Shown here: one piece after another, positions 25,960 to 35,160 of the stretch | Layout of the letters: the number at the start of each line of letters is the position of its first letter | How positions within the stretch are numbered: position 1 is the first letter of the stretch | Program-made: the position numbers and the translations under genes | Notes under the pieces: model-generated | Told to the model about the DNA's origin: nothing | Databases searched by the model: none | The model's input: only the letters and a program-made list of their open reading frames with translations | Assembly (NCBI GenBank): GCA_003676145.1 | Contig: NAUB01000017.1 | Span: 62,001-126,000, forward strand | From: a gamma proteobacterium symbiont of Stewartia floridana | GTDB lineage: Bacteria; Pseudomonadota; Gammaproteobacteria; Chromatiales; Chromatiaceae | Reading direction: 5' to 3' | DNA length: 64,000 bases

Positions 25960-26718
25960 TTAGGGTTTACCTGAAATCCCAGGAAAATCTCTCGCCACCC
26001 CTTTTGCCCCAGTCAGATCGACAGACTGAACCCGCGCATTGACAAAACGCGCCCCCGCAAGATTTGCCTCCCTGAACAGGGTCTCGGTCAAGGCCACGCC
26101 ATTCAGTAGAGAGCCAGACAAGTCCGCCTGGGAGAAATCCGCCTGCTCCAAAGCTGCACCGGTCAAAACCACCTGACGCAGACTTGTCCTCCTGAGCGTG
26201 CTGCCAATGAGTACAGCCCGCATCATGAATGCCTGATCAAAAACGCTATCATCCAACTGACTCTCCTCCATCGAAATATCCTTCATGTTGGCGTTGGAAA
26301 AATTAGCGCCACTGGCACTGGCCTCATTGATGCTGGCACCAAAAAGGTAGGCATTGGAAAAATTGCTTCGATTCAGTGAGCTTTCATCAAAATTGGTATG
26401 AAACAGATCCGCATCGGTAAAATCGGCGGCGTCCGCCTGACAACCGGAGAGCATCGCCCACTTTAAGTCAGCTTTCACCAGAACTGCCCGGGAAAGGTTA
26501 CAGTCGATCAACCTGGCGTTCTGAAAATTGACACCACTCAACCGACTCCCCTGCAGATCGACACCGGTGAGATCCCGGCCACTGAAATCACAATGGGTAT
26601 AGTCATGTCTTGAAACCGGAGAGTCACAATCCCCTATCGGTACGGACTCTGGTGGCACCTCGCCTGATGATTGCATCGAGATGGTGAACAGAATTGAAAA
26701 CAGGATTTGTTTGATCAC
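25960..26718 (-). CDS. Exported pentapeptide-repeat protein
   Basis: About 252 residues: signal peptide (IKQILFSILFTISMQSSG) and then roughly 38 consecutive A(D/N)LxX-type pentapeptides (FSGRDLTGVDLQGSRLSGV, ADFTDADLFHTNFDESSL), which fold as a right-handed square beta-helix. Exported members are usually of unknown function. GTG at 26718 is preferred because GGAGG precedes it and the signal peptide starts there; GTG at 26742 is possible. It is the last minus-strand gene before the Sco-fusion unit but is separated from it by 277 bp and the FNR box. Confidence 0.82.
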   Translation of the reverse strand: MIKQILFSILFTISMQSSGEVPPESVPIGDCDSPVSRHDYTHCDFSGRDLTGVDLQGSRLSGVNFQNARLIDCNLSRAVLVKADLKWAMLSGCQADAADFTDADLFHTNFDESSLNRSNFSNAYLFGASINEASASGANFSNANMKDISMEESQLDDSVFDQAFMMRAVLIGSTLRRTSLRQVVLTGAALEQADFSQADLSGSLLNGVALTETLFREANLAGARFVNARVQSVDLTGAKGVARDFPGISGKP

Positions 26719-27043
26719 CTTTCCTCCGAGATAAACCACCACCTGTAACAGCGCAGCTTATTCAAATGAATATAGGCACTATAGGCAGCCGCTCTATTTT
26801 TGAAAAGCTATATAAATACCAGCTGCCACCATTGGTCAGCCGCCTGGTTGCATTATTACGTCGATTCGTATGCGAGGGTGATGCATCTCAGTTACACAAA
26901 ACAGCACGACAGGATAGAATGACGCTGTTTTCAAGAGGTGTAACCACACTGTTATGAATTGACATTGAATTTTCGATAAAATATGACGCCAATACAACAG
27001 CCTGAGTTACAACAGGATCCTCGTCTCTTTGGGAATGTTTTTG
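26719..27043. other. Intergenic region between pentapeptide and MipA-like genes
   Basis: About 325 bp between divergent genes. AT-rich around 26940-27000. No hairpin, operator or convincing short gene seen. Confidence 0.5.
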
Positions 27044-27883
27044 ATGACACACAACACTGTTTTACGAATACTCTTGGTGACTCTGCTCACCACCCCTGTT
27101 TCAAGCCTGGCTGAGGAGAAACCTCTGTGGGAGGCCGGAATTGGTATTGGGGCCATGAGTTTTCCCGCCTATCGCGGATCTGACAAGTCACACAACTTTC
27201 TGCTGCCAGTACCCTATTTCGTCTATCACGGTGATTTTCTCAAGGCTGACCGCCATGGAATACGGGGCAGTCTGTTCGATTCGGAGCTGGTTGATCTGAC
27301 ACTGAGTTTTTCCGCCTCACCGCCAACCAACAGCGACGATATCGATGAACGGGAGGGAATGCCCGACCTCAAGACCACCTTTGAGTTCGGCCCCCAGATC
27401 GATCTCACCCTGTGGCGCAACGAGAACCGGACACGTTCACTTAGACTGCGTATGCCGGCCCGCGCCGCTTTTACGGTTGAGCGTTCATCCGAGTCCATCG
27501 GCTGGGTCTTCTCGCCCAGACTCAATCTGGATATCACCGACCTGCCCGCACTACCGGGCTGGAATCTTGGCTTTGTCGCCGGTCCAATCTACGCCACAGA
27601 GGATCAGCACGACTATTTCTACGGAGTCGATCCTCAATATGCGACCAATCAGCGTCCGGCCTACCAAACCACTGGGGGTTACAGTGGCAGCCAGTTTCTT
27701 TTCACCCTCTCCAAACGCTTTGAACGCACCTGGGTTGGCGCGTTTGTCCGTTATGACACGCTGAGTAATGCCGTCTTCGAAGAGAGTCCTCTGCTGACCG
27801 AGGATCGCTTTGCGGCAATAGGCGTGGCGATAAGCTGGGTGATCAGTGAATCGAAGACACGGGTCAATGTGGAAGACTACTGA
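27044..27883 (+). CDS. MipA/OmpV-family outer-membrane protein
   Basis: 279-residue predicted outer-membrane barrel: signal peptide (VLRILLVTLLTTPVSSLA) then the family start LWEAGIGIGAMSFPAYRGSDK. The strand pattern LLPVPYFVYHGDFLKADR and the C-terminal WVGAFVRYDTLSNAVFEESPL are typical. MipA-type proteins are small porin-like barrels or scaffolds for murein enzymes. The C-terminal residue is Tyr after a charged stretch rather than the usual Phe. ATG 27044 has GGGA 9 bp upstream; ATG 27035 is an alternative. Confidence 0.85.
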   Translation: MTHNTVLRILLVTLLTTPVSSLAEEKPLWEAGIGIGAMSFPAYRGSDKSHNFLLPVPYFVYHGDFLKADRHGIRGSLFDSELVDLTLSFSASPPTNSDDIDEREGMPDLKTTFEFGPQIDLTLWRNENRTRSLRLRMPARAAFTVERSSESIGWVFSPRLNLDITDLPALPGWNLGFVAGPIYATEDQHDYFYGVDPQYATNQRPAYQTTGGYSGSQFLFTLSKRFERTWVGAFVRYDTLSNAVFEESPLLTEDRFAAIGVAISWVISESKTRVNVEDY

Positions 27884-28022
27884 CAACCGACCACACCGCA
27901 TGACGCTTGTCTGCCAGAACAAATCTGTTACCGTAGCTTCGATCGATTCGCAGCTCGGGTGGATTAACAGGTTCCACCTTCACCAGCTTCAGGCAAACTT
28001 ACAATAGAGGCGGATAGAGAAT

Positions 28023-28337
28023 ATGGCGACAATAAGAAAGGACTTTGACTCCTACAAAATCTGGCAATACAGCGGCCATAAATATGAGGCGGTGGTCTAC
28101 TGTTTCCAGGACAACACCAGAGTCGGTGAACTGATATTCCATAAGGATAGTGTCAAACTACCTCAAAACAGACTGCAATCCGACAAACCGGTGATCCATT
28201 TCCCGATCAGCCGATTCAAAGACATCATTTCGATCATCAGGCATGAGAGTCCTCTCTGCCTGTTTCTCAATCTCGACAAACAGATCGGCATGGTCGCCAC
28301 CTCTGAGCACGAGCCAATCGGTGAGGAAGAGAGCTAG
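28023..28337 (+). CDS. Small cytoplasmic protein of unknown function
   Basis: 104 residues, no signal or membrane helix. It starts MATIRKDFDSYKIWQYSGHKY and has alternating strands (EAVVYCFQDN, VGELIFHKD, CLFLNLDKQIGMVATS), suggesting a small beta-rich fold. I do not recognise a family with confidence. It stands alone between the MipA-like gene and a rhodanese gene, with a modest ribosome-binding site (GGATAGAG). Confidence 0.65.
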   Translation: MATIRKDFDSYKIWQYSGHKYEAVVYCFQDNTRVGELIFHKDSVKLPQNRLQSDKPVIHFPISRFKDIISIIRHESPLCLFLNLDKQIGMVATSEHEPIGEEES

Positions 28338-28687
28338 GGAGAGGAAACCCGGGCCATAACAAGATCCTATACCGAAGCAATCGCCCATTCCAAAATCCAC
28401 TCACCACACCTGCAGGTGGTGAACATCTGATTCATACTATTCGCAACGATGGCACCGCCCTATCCAAGCGCACCTCTGAATAATCACTTCAGCCAGCTCA
28501 TTTTCAGGTCAAGCAATTAAGCGGTTCTTAATAATTCTCAGCTAGCTTCACCATGTCGCCCCGATTAGCGGCTGTGCATCCGGATGGCAGCTAATATCCA
28601 CTCTATCGGGTTACCCATCGATACCACGCACAGTTGCGCCAATTTCAGGGATCAACCTAAAACAATCAATAAAACATGGAGATAAGG
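28338..28687. other. Intergenic region before the rhodanese gene
   Basis: 350 bp. Contains CACCTGCAGGTGGTG (28410-28424), a short palindrome, and otherwise nothing recognisable. The downstream ATG at 28688 has a clear GGAG. Confidence 0.4.
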
Positions 28688-29587
28688 ATGAGATCACATT
28701 CAAATCAAAAAGCGGCCAAGTACATCATTACCAGCCTGCTGTTCTCGACCTCAATCACCGCGACCAATCTTACGCTCGCACAGGATGGGGAGTCAGATGG
28801 TAACAGATACTATCTTGAGCGCTTCTATCAACAGGACATCAGTGCCGCCAAGGCCTACTTGGGCATGCTGGGAAAACTTAAAGAGCAACGTGATGAGGAG
28901 GATTCGGAAAAAGAGGATGAGGATGAAAAAATCACCATCATCGACGTCAGAGATGCCACTGAATATCGCATGGGTCATCCCAAAAAAGCCATTCACATGC
29001 CCTACCCAAGGATCTACAGAGAGTGTGTCGATAACCTGAGGACGGAAGACGGTGCCTGTGCCAGCAGTACGGTCTATCAGGTCCGACAGGATCCGGAGAG
29101 CCTGTTTCTACAGATCGAAGAGAAAATTGAAGACAAACAGACACCGATCGCAACGTTGTGTCGAACCGGCTTTCGCAGCGTGCTTGTCGCAAACATCATC
29201 TCCAAACCAACCACAATCTGTGATCTGAAAGGCTATACCGATAGTGAATATGATGATTGCGTTGCCACATACCAGGATAGAGGCTATGCAAACGTCTCGA
29301 ATATCTGGCAAGGATTTGTCGGTCAGCCCATGGCCGGAATCATCAGCTCCAGCGGCAGCCGTTATGTCGTCGGCGATGACCAGACATTAACAGATCTGAC
29401 CCTTGCTGACGGATCCATGGCAAAGGGCTTTGTCGCATATGATCTCGATCTAAATAATGACGGCGCCATCAGTAGTGATGATAAGGATGGGTGGCGGTAC
29501 CACCAAAGCCTGCCATATACAACCAAGATGAAAAGGAAATTGATCAACGCAGAAGCGGATGCCATGGGTTATTACGACCTGCCCTGA
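28688..29587 (+). CDS. Exported rhodanese-like protein with acidic insert and EF-hand-like tail
   Basis: 299-residue protein with a signal peptide ending near TNLTLAQDG. The rhodanese domain carries IIDVRDATEYRMGHPKKAIHMPY and the active loop Cys-RTGFRS (ATLCRTGFRSVLVAN). An unusually acidic stretch (residues about 76-90, rich in Glu/Asp) precedes the domain. The C-terminal part contains one calcium-type loop, DLDLNNDGAISSDDKDG, as in dockerins and EF-hands. Sulfurtransferase activity in the periplasm is plausible. The start is chosen at 28688 with GGAG 6 bp upstream. It is convergent with the repeat-protein gene across a terminator. Confidence 0.82.
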   Translation: MRSHSNQKAAKYIITSLLFSTSITATNLTLAQDGESDGNRYYLERFYQQDISAAKAYLGMLGKLKEQRDEEDSEKEDEDEKITIIDVRDATEYRMGHPKKAIHMPYPRIYRECVDNLRTEDGACASSTVYQVRQDPESLFLQIEEKIEDKQTPIATLCRTGFRSVLVANIISKPTTICDLKGYTDSEYDDCVATYQDRGYANVSNIWQGFVGQPMAGIISSSGSRYVVGDDQTLTDLTLADGSMAKGFVAYDLDLNNDGAISSDDKDGWRYHQSLPYTTKMKRKLINAEADAMGYYDLP

Positions 29588-29594
29588 CAAAAAA

Positions 29595-29629
29595 AACCCA
29601 CCTGGATCAGAATTCGATTCAGGTGGGTT
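29595..29629 (-). terminator. Rho-independent terminator between convergent genes
   Basis: AACCCACCTG and CAGGTGGGTT form a perfect 10-bp stem with a 15-nt loop. On the minus strand the stem is followed directly by a run of eight T, so it ends the gene at 29672-30103. The mirrored side lacks a T-run. Confidence 0.85.
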
Positions 29630-29671
29630 GAAACTCGTGATCAAGACAGGCTGATCAGAGTATCAAAACTT

Positions 29672-30103
29672 TCAATTATAACACTTGTATCTTCTTCCGG
29701 AGCCAAGATAGAGATGATTGTCGTAACAGTTTTTGCGACGCATCTTTTTTCTCATCTTTTTGCGTAACGAATCGATACTGCCTTCCTCATATCCATCTTC
29801 ATAGCCATGGCGGTCACCCTTTCTGGTACCTTTTCTGTAGCCCTTTTCGTATCCGACTTTATATCCGCGTATGTACTCCTTTTCATCGAATGATCTTTTT
29901 GAGTGCATACCATAATATCTATCCCTGCCATCACGATAGCCTTCCCGGTAACTGCGTTTGTATGCCTTGATATAACCATCTTCCAAACCGTCGCTGTAGC
30001 CAGCGTCATAACCTTGTTCATAGGCATTGCTCATTGCCGAAGCAGTGCCGACATAAAAGAGAAGGATCAATGTTGATAAAGTAATCGCTGCTGCATGTTT
30101 CAT
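29672..30103 (-). CDS. Exported Gly/Tyr repeat protein (YxxGY repeats), basic
   Basis: 143-residue protein: signal peptide (MKHAAAITLSTLILLFYVGTASA) and then repeats with Gly and Tyr every four residues (YEQGYDAGYSDGLEDGY, YREGYRDGRDRYYG, YKVGYEKGYRKGTRKG). The tail is strongly basic (RKKMRKKMRRKN) and ends with two cysteines. Such G-x-x-x-(Y) periodicity is seen in surface or membrane-associated proteins. No named family recognised. ATG 30103 has GGAG 7 bp upstream and gives a clean signal peptide. Confidence 0.75.
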   Translation of the reverse strand: MKHAAAITLSTLILLFYVGTASAMSNAYEQGYDAGYSDGLEDGYIKAYKRSYREGYRDGRDRYYGMHSKRSFDEKEYIRGYKVGYEKGYRKGTRKGDRHGYEDGYEEGSIDSLRKKMRKKMRRKNCYDNHLYLGSGRRYKCYN

Positions 30104-30341
30104 TGTTAGCTCCATCATTGTGTCTGTACTATGGAGCTTAATGGAGGGCGTATTAACGGAAGCTGAACGAGATTATTACTTTCTGAACCGGCAACCGGCC
30201 ATCCGACAGGTTCAAATGCGCTGCCAGCCGGTCTGGCTGTGCCGAACAACGATCAAACAAGCAGCCGAGGGGGTTCTAACCCGTTCGACACCAGGAGGAG
30301 CAATGCCCCCTGGCGAAAAACAGGCTCAATAGAGTGAAGGG

Positions 30342-32513
30342 TTAGTGAGTGACCCGCCTGATCGAACGAACGGCTACAACGCCGACAAGCAGGGCGAGCA
30401 GCAGAACCACCAGGTTCGAGAGTGTCGGAATCGGCCGTGCAGCACCCGGGAAGCCCGGACCACCCTGATCCACAATCACTCCGTCGTCCCCCGTATCATC
30501 ACCCAAAACGTTGTCAGCCAGGGTGAATGAGGCTGTCGCTACCATAGTTCCGCCCACATTGGCCGTGCCGTAGACCACACCCGGCAGGGTATACCAGGTT
30601 GCAGAGGGCCCACCGGGCGGTACCGGACCGTACTTCCTGTAGACACTGGATACCAGAGAGGTTGCACCCGGTATGTGGTAGTAGACGGTAATATCGGCCG
30701 TTTCACAGGGCAGGGTAAATTCCAGCAAACCATAGGGGTAGAGATAGCCAAACGGATCCGATGCGGGCATTGAACCGATATCAACAGCCGACACGGCCTG
30801 TGCTGTGGCACAGCCTCCCCCAACCTCCAGGGTGAGATAGCCGCTTCCGGTCGCATCCGGCAACGAACTGACATTCGACTGGAGACTGTCGGCGGTACCG
30901 TCATTATTGCCATCACCACCATTTGGTCCGGCATCCTCAACGGCCAATGCCACACCATCACCATCATCTGCCGCCGTGGTAAAACTGATCTGGGGACCAT
31001 AGCCCGTACCAACGCCATTGGTGGCAAAAGCTCGAACATAATAGAGGGTAGAAGGCACCAGACCTGAGATATTGCTGACGAAGGCGCCCAAGCCTGTGCC
31101 ATTTGAAGTGCAGGTGTCTGCGGTGGTCGGATTCATCAGGGTACTCCAACAGACACCACGCGCCGTAACCGGTTGTGCCCCGTCACTTCCGTCGGTATCC
31201 ACCGTGCCCCCGGAAACGGCTGTAGAGCCGGTGATACTTGTCGCCGCATCGGTGATGGATACAACCGGCGCTGTATAGGCAAGTGTGGTGAAAGAGGCAC
31301 TGGAAATCGCTGAATAGGCCGGCGTTATGTCTTCACCGACGAAATGGACATCATAGTCCGTTGCCGGGGTCAGGCCGGTCATGTTGAAGACAGCCTCCAC
31401 ATCGGCCGTCATCGGCCCGGAACCACTCGCCGCAACCGTAACCGCACCATAATCGACACCAGCTTCGATCTGGGCCTCGGTCGGCACAGCGGAACCGGCC
31501 GGCACGACGATCCAGTAACCGGTACTGTCAGCCGTGAGGGTCGCTGCCAGATCCGCGCTGGTGTAGGAGATATTGGATACGGAACTGCTGGCAGCCGCCA
31601 CATCAGCAATAATGTCATTGATTACCGAGACATCGCCGGCAGCGTAGTACCAGGTAAAATCGGAGGATTCACCAATCGCCAGATCCGGCATCCTGACAAA
31701 CATTGCATAGGAACCATCCTGGCCGGGCGTCTGTATCGCACTGGTCGCTGGATCCTGCTGATAAGCGTTGGAGAATGAGCAGCAGTTGTCAACAACGGCA
31801 TTTGCATTCGGCGCCGTTGTGTAGAACAGCACACCAGGCGTTGCCGCACCACTGTCCGCGGTAATCAATAGCGCCGTGGAGCGATCGGCCGCATTGGCGA
31901 TCTGCTCGAATGCACCCGCGACCAGATTACCGCGCTGCTTGACCGGGGTATCGTCTGTCCCCACATAGTCATCCCGGGTTCCAACCCAGACGCGCACATT
32001 GGTAACGGGCGCCCCGCTGGTATTGGTCACCTCGGTATTGATGGTGATAAAGGCATCTGTCTGTGTCAGCGTGTAGGTTTGTCTTATCTGCAGATCGGCA
32101 CCACCAATATTGACTGTGCCTGTTGAGATGATGGTACCGTATCCGCTATCCGCTCCGGTGGATACATAACCGGAAGTGTCGATGACCTGACCACCGTAAA
32201 CGTAACTCCCATTCTGCGTCTCAACCAGGGTGCCATTGATATTCCACTCATTGGTTCCATTCCCACCCCATGCAACTGCAATATCCAGAGGATAGTTACT
32301 AAAGGTGAGTCTATAAAACTGACTGGCGCCGGTATCCCAGTAGAAGGGCTGCTGTAGGTTACCGGAGGTATTGACAGAGTTTTCAACGCCATTACCGAAT
32401 CTTAGAGTAGCTGTCTCAAAGACTTGAGCATTGACTCCAAGCGGCAGTAACAGAAGGGATAGAGCGATGAATCTGATCAGAAAGCAATAGAGCGTGTTTT
32501 GTCTTTTTTGCAT
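30342..32513 (-). CDS. Large exported protein with C-terminal IPTL-type sorting signal
   Basis: 723 residues: signal peptide (LIRFIALSLLLLPLGVNA), an N-terminal beta-rich region to about 300, two fibronectin-like segments (about 310-410 and 415-520), then a region with a Gly/Asp-rich stretch (AEDAGPNGGDGNNDGTAD-like). The C-terminus PIPTLSNLVVLLLALLVGVV with basic RSIRR is an IPTL-CTERM-like exosortase/sortase signal, though the family's usual Trp-Gly after IPTL is absent. Likely attached to the outer surface. The start at 32513 opens the signal peptide. No exosortase gene is in this window. Confidence 0.8.
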   Translation of the reverse strand: MQKRQNTLYCFLIRFIALSLLLLPLGVNAQVFETATLRFGNGVENSVNTSGNLQQPFYWDTGASQFYRLTFSNYPLDIAVAWGGNGTNEWNINGTLVETQNGSYVYGGQVIDTSGYVSTGADSGYGTIISTGTVNIGGADLQIRQTYTLTQTDAFITINTEVTNTSGAPVTNVRVWVGTRDDYVGTDDTPVKQRGNLVAGAFEQIANAADRSTALLITADSGAATPGVLFYTTAPNANAVVDNCCSFSNAYQQDPATSAIQTPGQDGSYAMFVRMPDLAIGESSDFTWYYAAGDVSVINDIIADVAAASSSVSNISYTSADLAATLTADSTGYWIVVPAGSAVPTEAQIEAGVDYGAVTVAASGSGPMTADVEAVFNMTGLTPATDYDVHFVGEDITPAYSAISSASFTTLAYTAPVVSITDAATSITGSTAVSGGTVDTDGSDGAQPVTARGVCWSTLMNPTTADTCTSNGTGLGAFVSNISGLVPSTLYYVRAFATNGVGTGYGPQISFTTAADDGDGVALAVEDAGPNGGDGNNDGTADSLQSNVSSLPDATGSGYLTLEVGGGCATAQAVSAVDIGSMPASDPFGYLYPYGLLEFTLPCETADITVYYHIPGATSLVSSVYRKYGPVPPGGPSATWYTLPGVVYGTANVGGTMVATASFTLADNVLGDDTGDDGVIVDQGGPGFPGAARPIPTLSNLVVLLLALLVGVVAVRSIRRVTH

Positions 32514-33396
32514 CTTTATTTATCTGATTTTCAGAGCAACTGCAGACATGACTGAGAGAATTGCCCCTTGAAGTGATCTGGGATACCGATTCCACTGATA
32601 AGCTAATAATTATTTACTTAAAAACGAATAATTCGGTAATTTCTGATCTCCTATCATTCGCACAAAGAATACACTTATTTGTATGCCGAGAATAGCTTGA
32701 GATGAATTAGCGTCCTAAATAATCAGACTTTTTTGAAATATCAATCGGGTTACGAAACCGCCATGGTTAACTGAGACGGTCAGCCTATCACTTAACCCTA
32801 TTTTTTAGTCAGTTTTATAGAGTCGCGTATCATCCACACACACAGCAAGTGTTTGTTTAAAAAATATTGTTCATTGATCTTAACGCAGTAATGAGGAATG
32901 ACTTATCCAGCCCGCATGTTCTGATCTACACAAGATCAAGCCTCGATCATATTTTGTTTCAGATCATTTCCAATCGTTCATTGGATAACTCATACTCAGA
33001 CTATTGCGTGGTGAGTGGTTGTCTTACCTAGTATCAAAACCACAATGTGTGTATTAAACTACTGCAGCAGTATAAACAACCTGAGAAAACGGCAACATCG
33101 CTCCAGCCATTACCAAGCCCTGCGGTTGAATGTGTGTTGTAACAGTCCGTTAACGCCACCAAACTCTCTTTTATAACATTATACTTTTTCTAACGGACAA
33201 TACATTCGAGTGGCTAACCGTTGCGAATTAAGGAGTAACGAGATAGATCGTAAATCATCGATCCGATTGGAGAGAGCGCCTTATTCAGTGACACGCTTTA
33301 ATTAACTTCCGTTCAACTGAAAATAATCTGTAATATCAGCGTCATCCTCAACCATTATCGTTGGCAGACCAATATCGATTAATTATGGAAAACAAT
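32514..33396. other. Long AT-rich gap between two divergent surface-protein genes
   Basis: 883 bp without a credible gene on either strand; stop codons are frequent in all frames. It must carry promoters for both flanking genes. A regulatory or decayed region is possible, but I see no intact repeat, hairpin or FNR box in it. Confidence 0.6.
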
Positions 33397-34629
33397 ATGA
33401 ACAAACGTCTGCTCTTACCACTTATGATTTCTGCCTCATTCAGCACTCAGGCGCTTGGCGACTCTGTTGTCGTTTATGATGAGAGTTCTCTCCAGGATGC
33501 ATTTCAACAAGCTTCCTATAATCCGGACATCGATGAGATCATCTTTAAAAGAAATTCCCACATCAGTTTGAGTACTCCAGCCATCTATAGCGGAGAACAA
33601 TCCATAACCCTGATCGGTAAGGGCTCCACCATCGACGGTTCTTCTGCGGGTGGTTTCGTACTGGATTCAGACCTAACGGCCATAACAGAAGACGGCACAT
33701 TGATTTTCAATACTGCCGGCGAAATAAAAATCAAGAACCTCAAGGTAGTCAATAGTGCAACCAGGGGGATTGTGGTGAACGTTCCTGTTGATGCGTCAGG
33801 TGATGATGTATCTGTAAATCTTGATCGCGTTAGTGTTACCCACTCCGCACTCTATGGTTTACACATCGATGACAACGCTGACGCCTTTGACGATGGCACA
33901 ACCGGTTCCGGGTTGGGTGTTGAGCTGAAACTTACCCGTTGTACCTTTGAATTCAATGGAACTGGCGCAATCGATTTTGATGGCGTTCGGGTCGATGAGA
34001 GGGGCCTCGGTGACATCTACGCCTTCATCTCCAATACCGCCATTGACAACAACGGTGGTGACGGCATTGAACTGGACGAAGCGGGCGATGGCAATGTTGA
34101 AGTTTATATGAACCGGGTTTCACTCAATGACAACGGGTTCTACAACGAGGAGGATCTGGATGACGGATTCGACATCGACGAAGCAGATGCCGGAAACATA
34201 GAGGCAATCTTGAGCAACCTGGTGGTCAACAACAACAAGGATGAGGGGTTGGATTTTGATGAGGCGGGCGATGGCAACATTGAAGCCAAATTCAAACGCA
34301 TCCGCGCATTCAACAATAATGATGAAGCGATCAAACTGGATGAAGAGGATGCGGGTAACATTGAAGCCAAACTGAAAAAAGTTGATGTTGAAGAGAGCGG
34401 TGATGATGGAATTCAGTTCACAGAACTTGGAGAAGGTAAAATAGAGACTCTCCTCAAATCCGTTCGTGCCATTAATAACAAGAAATATGGCATCAAGATT
34501 GAACAGTGGGTTGTGGAAGATGAAGCGGAACATGCCGAAGAGGCCGGCTCGATGACCCTGAAAAGAGTCGAACTCGCTGGGAATGGCAAAGGCGATGAGA
34601 TAAAAACCAACAATATTGAGCAGAACTGA
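33397..34629 (+). CDS. Exported acidic beta-helix repeat protein
   Basis: 410-residue protein with signal peptide (MNKRLLLPLMISASFSTQALG). The first half is a parallel beta-helix of pectate-lyase-like type (SITLIGKGSTIDGSSAGG, GEIKIKNLKVVNSATRGIVV). From about residue 220 it has near-exact 27-residue repeats built on D(I/F/L)DEA(D/G)xGNIEA, extremely rich in Asp and Glu, consistent with calcium-binding turns. No catalytic residues are evident. ATG 33397 is chosen because it opens the signal peptide; ATG 33385 and a TTG at 33361 are in frame upstream. Confidence 0.8.
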   Translation: MNKRLLLPLMISASFSTQALGDSVVVYDESSLQDAFQQASYNPDIDEIIFKRNSHISLSTPAIYSGEQSITLIGKGSTIDGSSAGGFVLDSDLTAITEDGTLIFNTAGEIKIKNLKVVNSATRGIVVNVPVDASGDDVSVNLDRVSVTHSALYGLHIDDNADAFDDGTTGSGLGVELKLTRCTFEFNGTGAIDFDGVRVDERGLGDIYAFISNTAIDNNGGDGIELDEAGDGNVEVYMNRVSLNDNGFYNEEDLDDGFDIDEADAGNIEAILSNLVVNNNKDEGLDFDEAGDGNIEAKFKRIRAFNNNDEAIKLDEEDAGNIEAKLKKVDVEESGDDGIQFTELGEGKIETLLKSVRAINNKKYGIKIEQWVVEDEAEHAEEAGSMTLKRVELAGNGKGDEIKTNNIEQN

Positions 34630-34642
34630 TATCAATATGAGA

Positions 34643-34680
34643 GATGCACAGTATTCAACAGCATTTGGATACTGTGCATC
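34643..34680 (+). terminator. Long perfect stem-loop after the beta-helix gene
   Basis: GATGCACAGTAT and ATACTGTGCATC form a perfect 12-bp stem with a 14-nt loop, 13 bp after the stop codon. It is followed by GATTTAACTT, a poor U-tract, so termination would be weak or Rho-aided. Confidence 0.6.
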
Positions 34681-35160
34681 GATTTAACTTCGAGATCAGA
34701 CTCTCACACGTTATTGACAGACTGAGCTTTGTGAACTCAACCACAGAGACTGAACGAAGTAGAACCCCACCCGATACCCAGATTTGGTCTCCAGAGGAGA
34801 CCTCATTTTCTCACCAATTCTGACGATCTCAGGAGATGCCGACCACATCGGCCAACCCTCTAATACAATACCTGTGTAGTAGTAGAATTACCCATAACCC
34901 TATAGGGTACCTGGTTAATTGATGACCATAAACACCCAACCTTCATCTTTTCAATAACTTAAGTTATATCTCAGTCGCATTTGGAGTAGTAACACGGGCC
35001 TCATCATGCTATTACTATTGATCCGTATCCTGACTTGACTGATATTGAACCCTGCCAGAACTACACCCCTGTGGTCACGGTATGAATTCATGGCTGTCAG
35101 GCAGTTGTTCCACCGCCACGCATAGCGGATGCTCTGGATTTTCAGCAGAATTATATCGAC
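34681..35160. other. Intergenic region before the PAS-GGDEF gene
   Basis: 480 bp, AT-rich, with many stops in all frames. No terminator beyond the stem-loop at its left edge and no recognisable operator. No good Shine-Dalgarno precedes the ATG at 35161. Confidence 0.45.
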
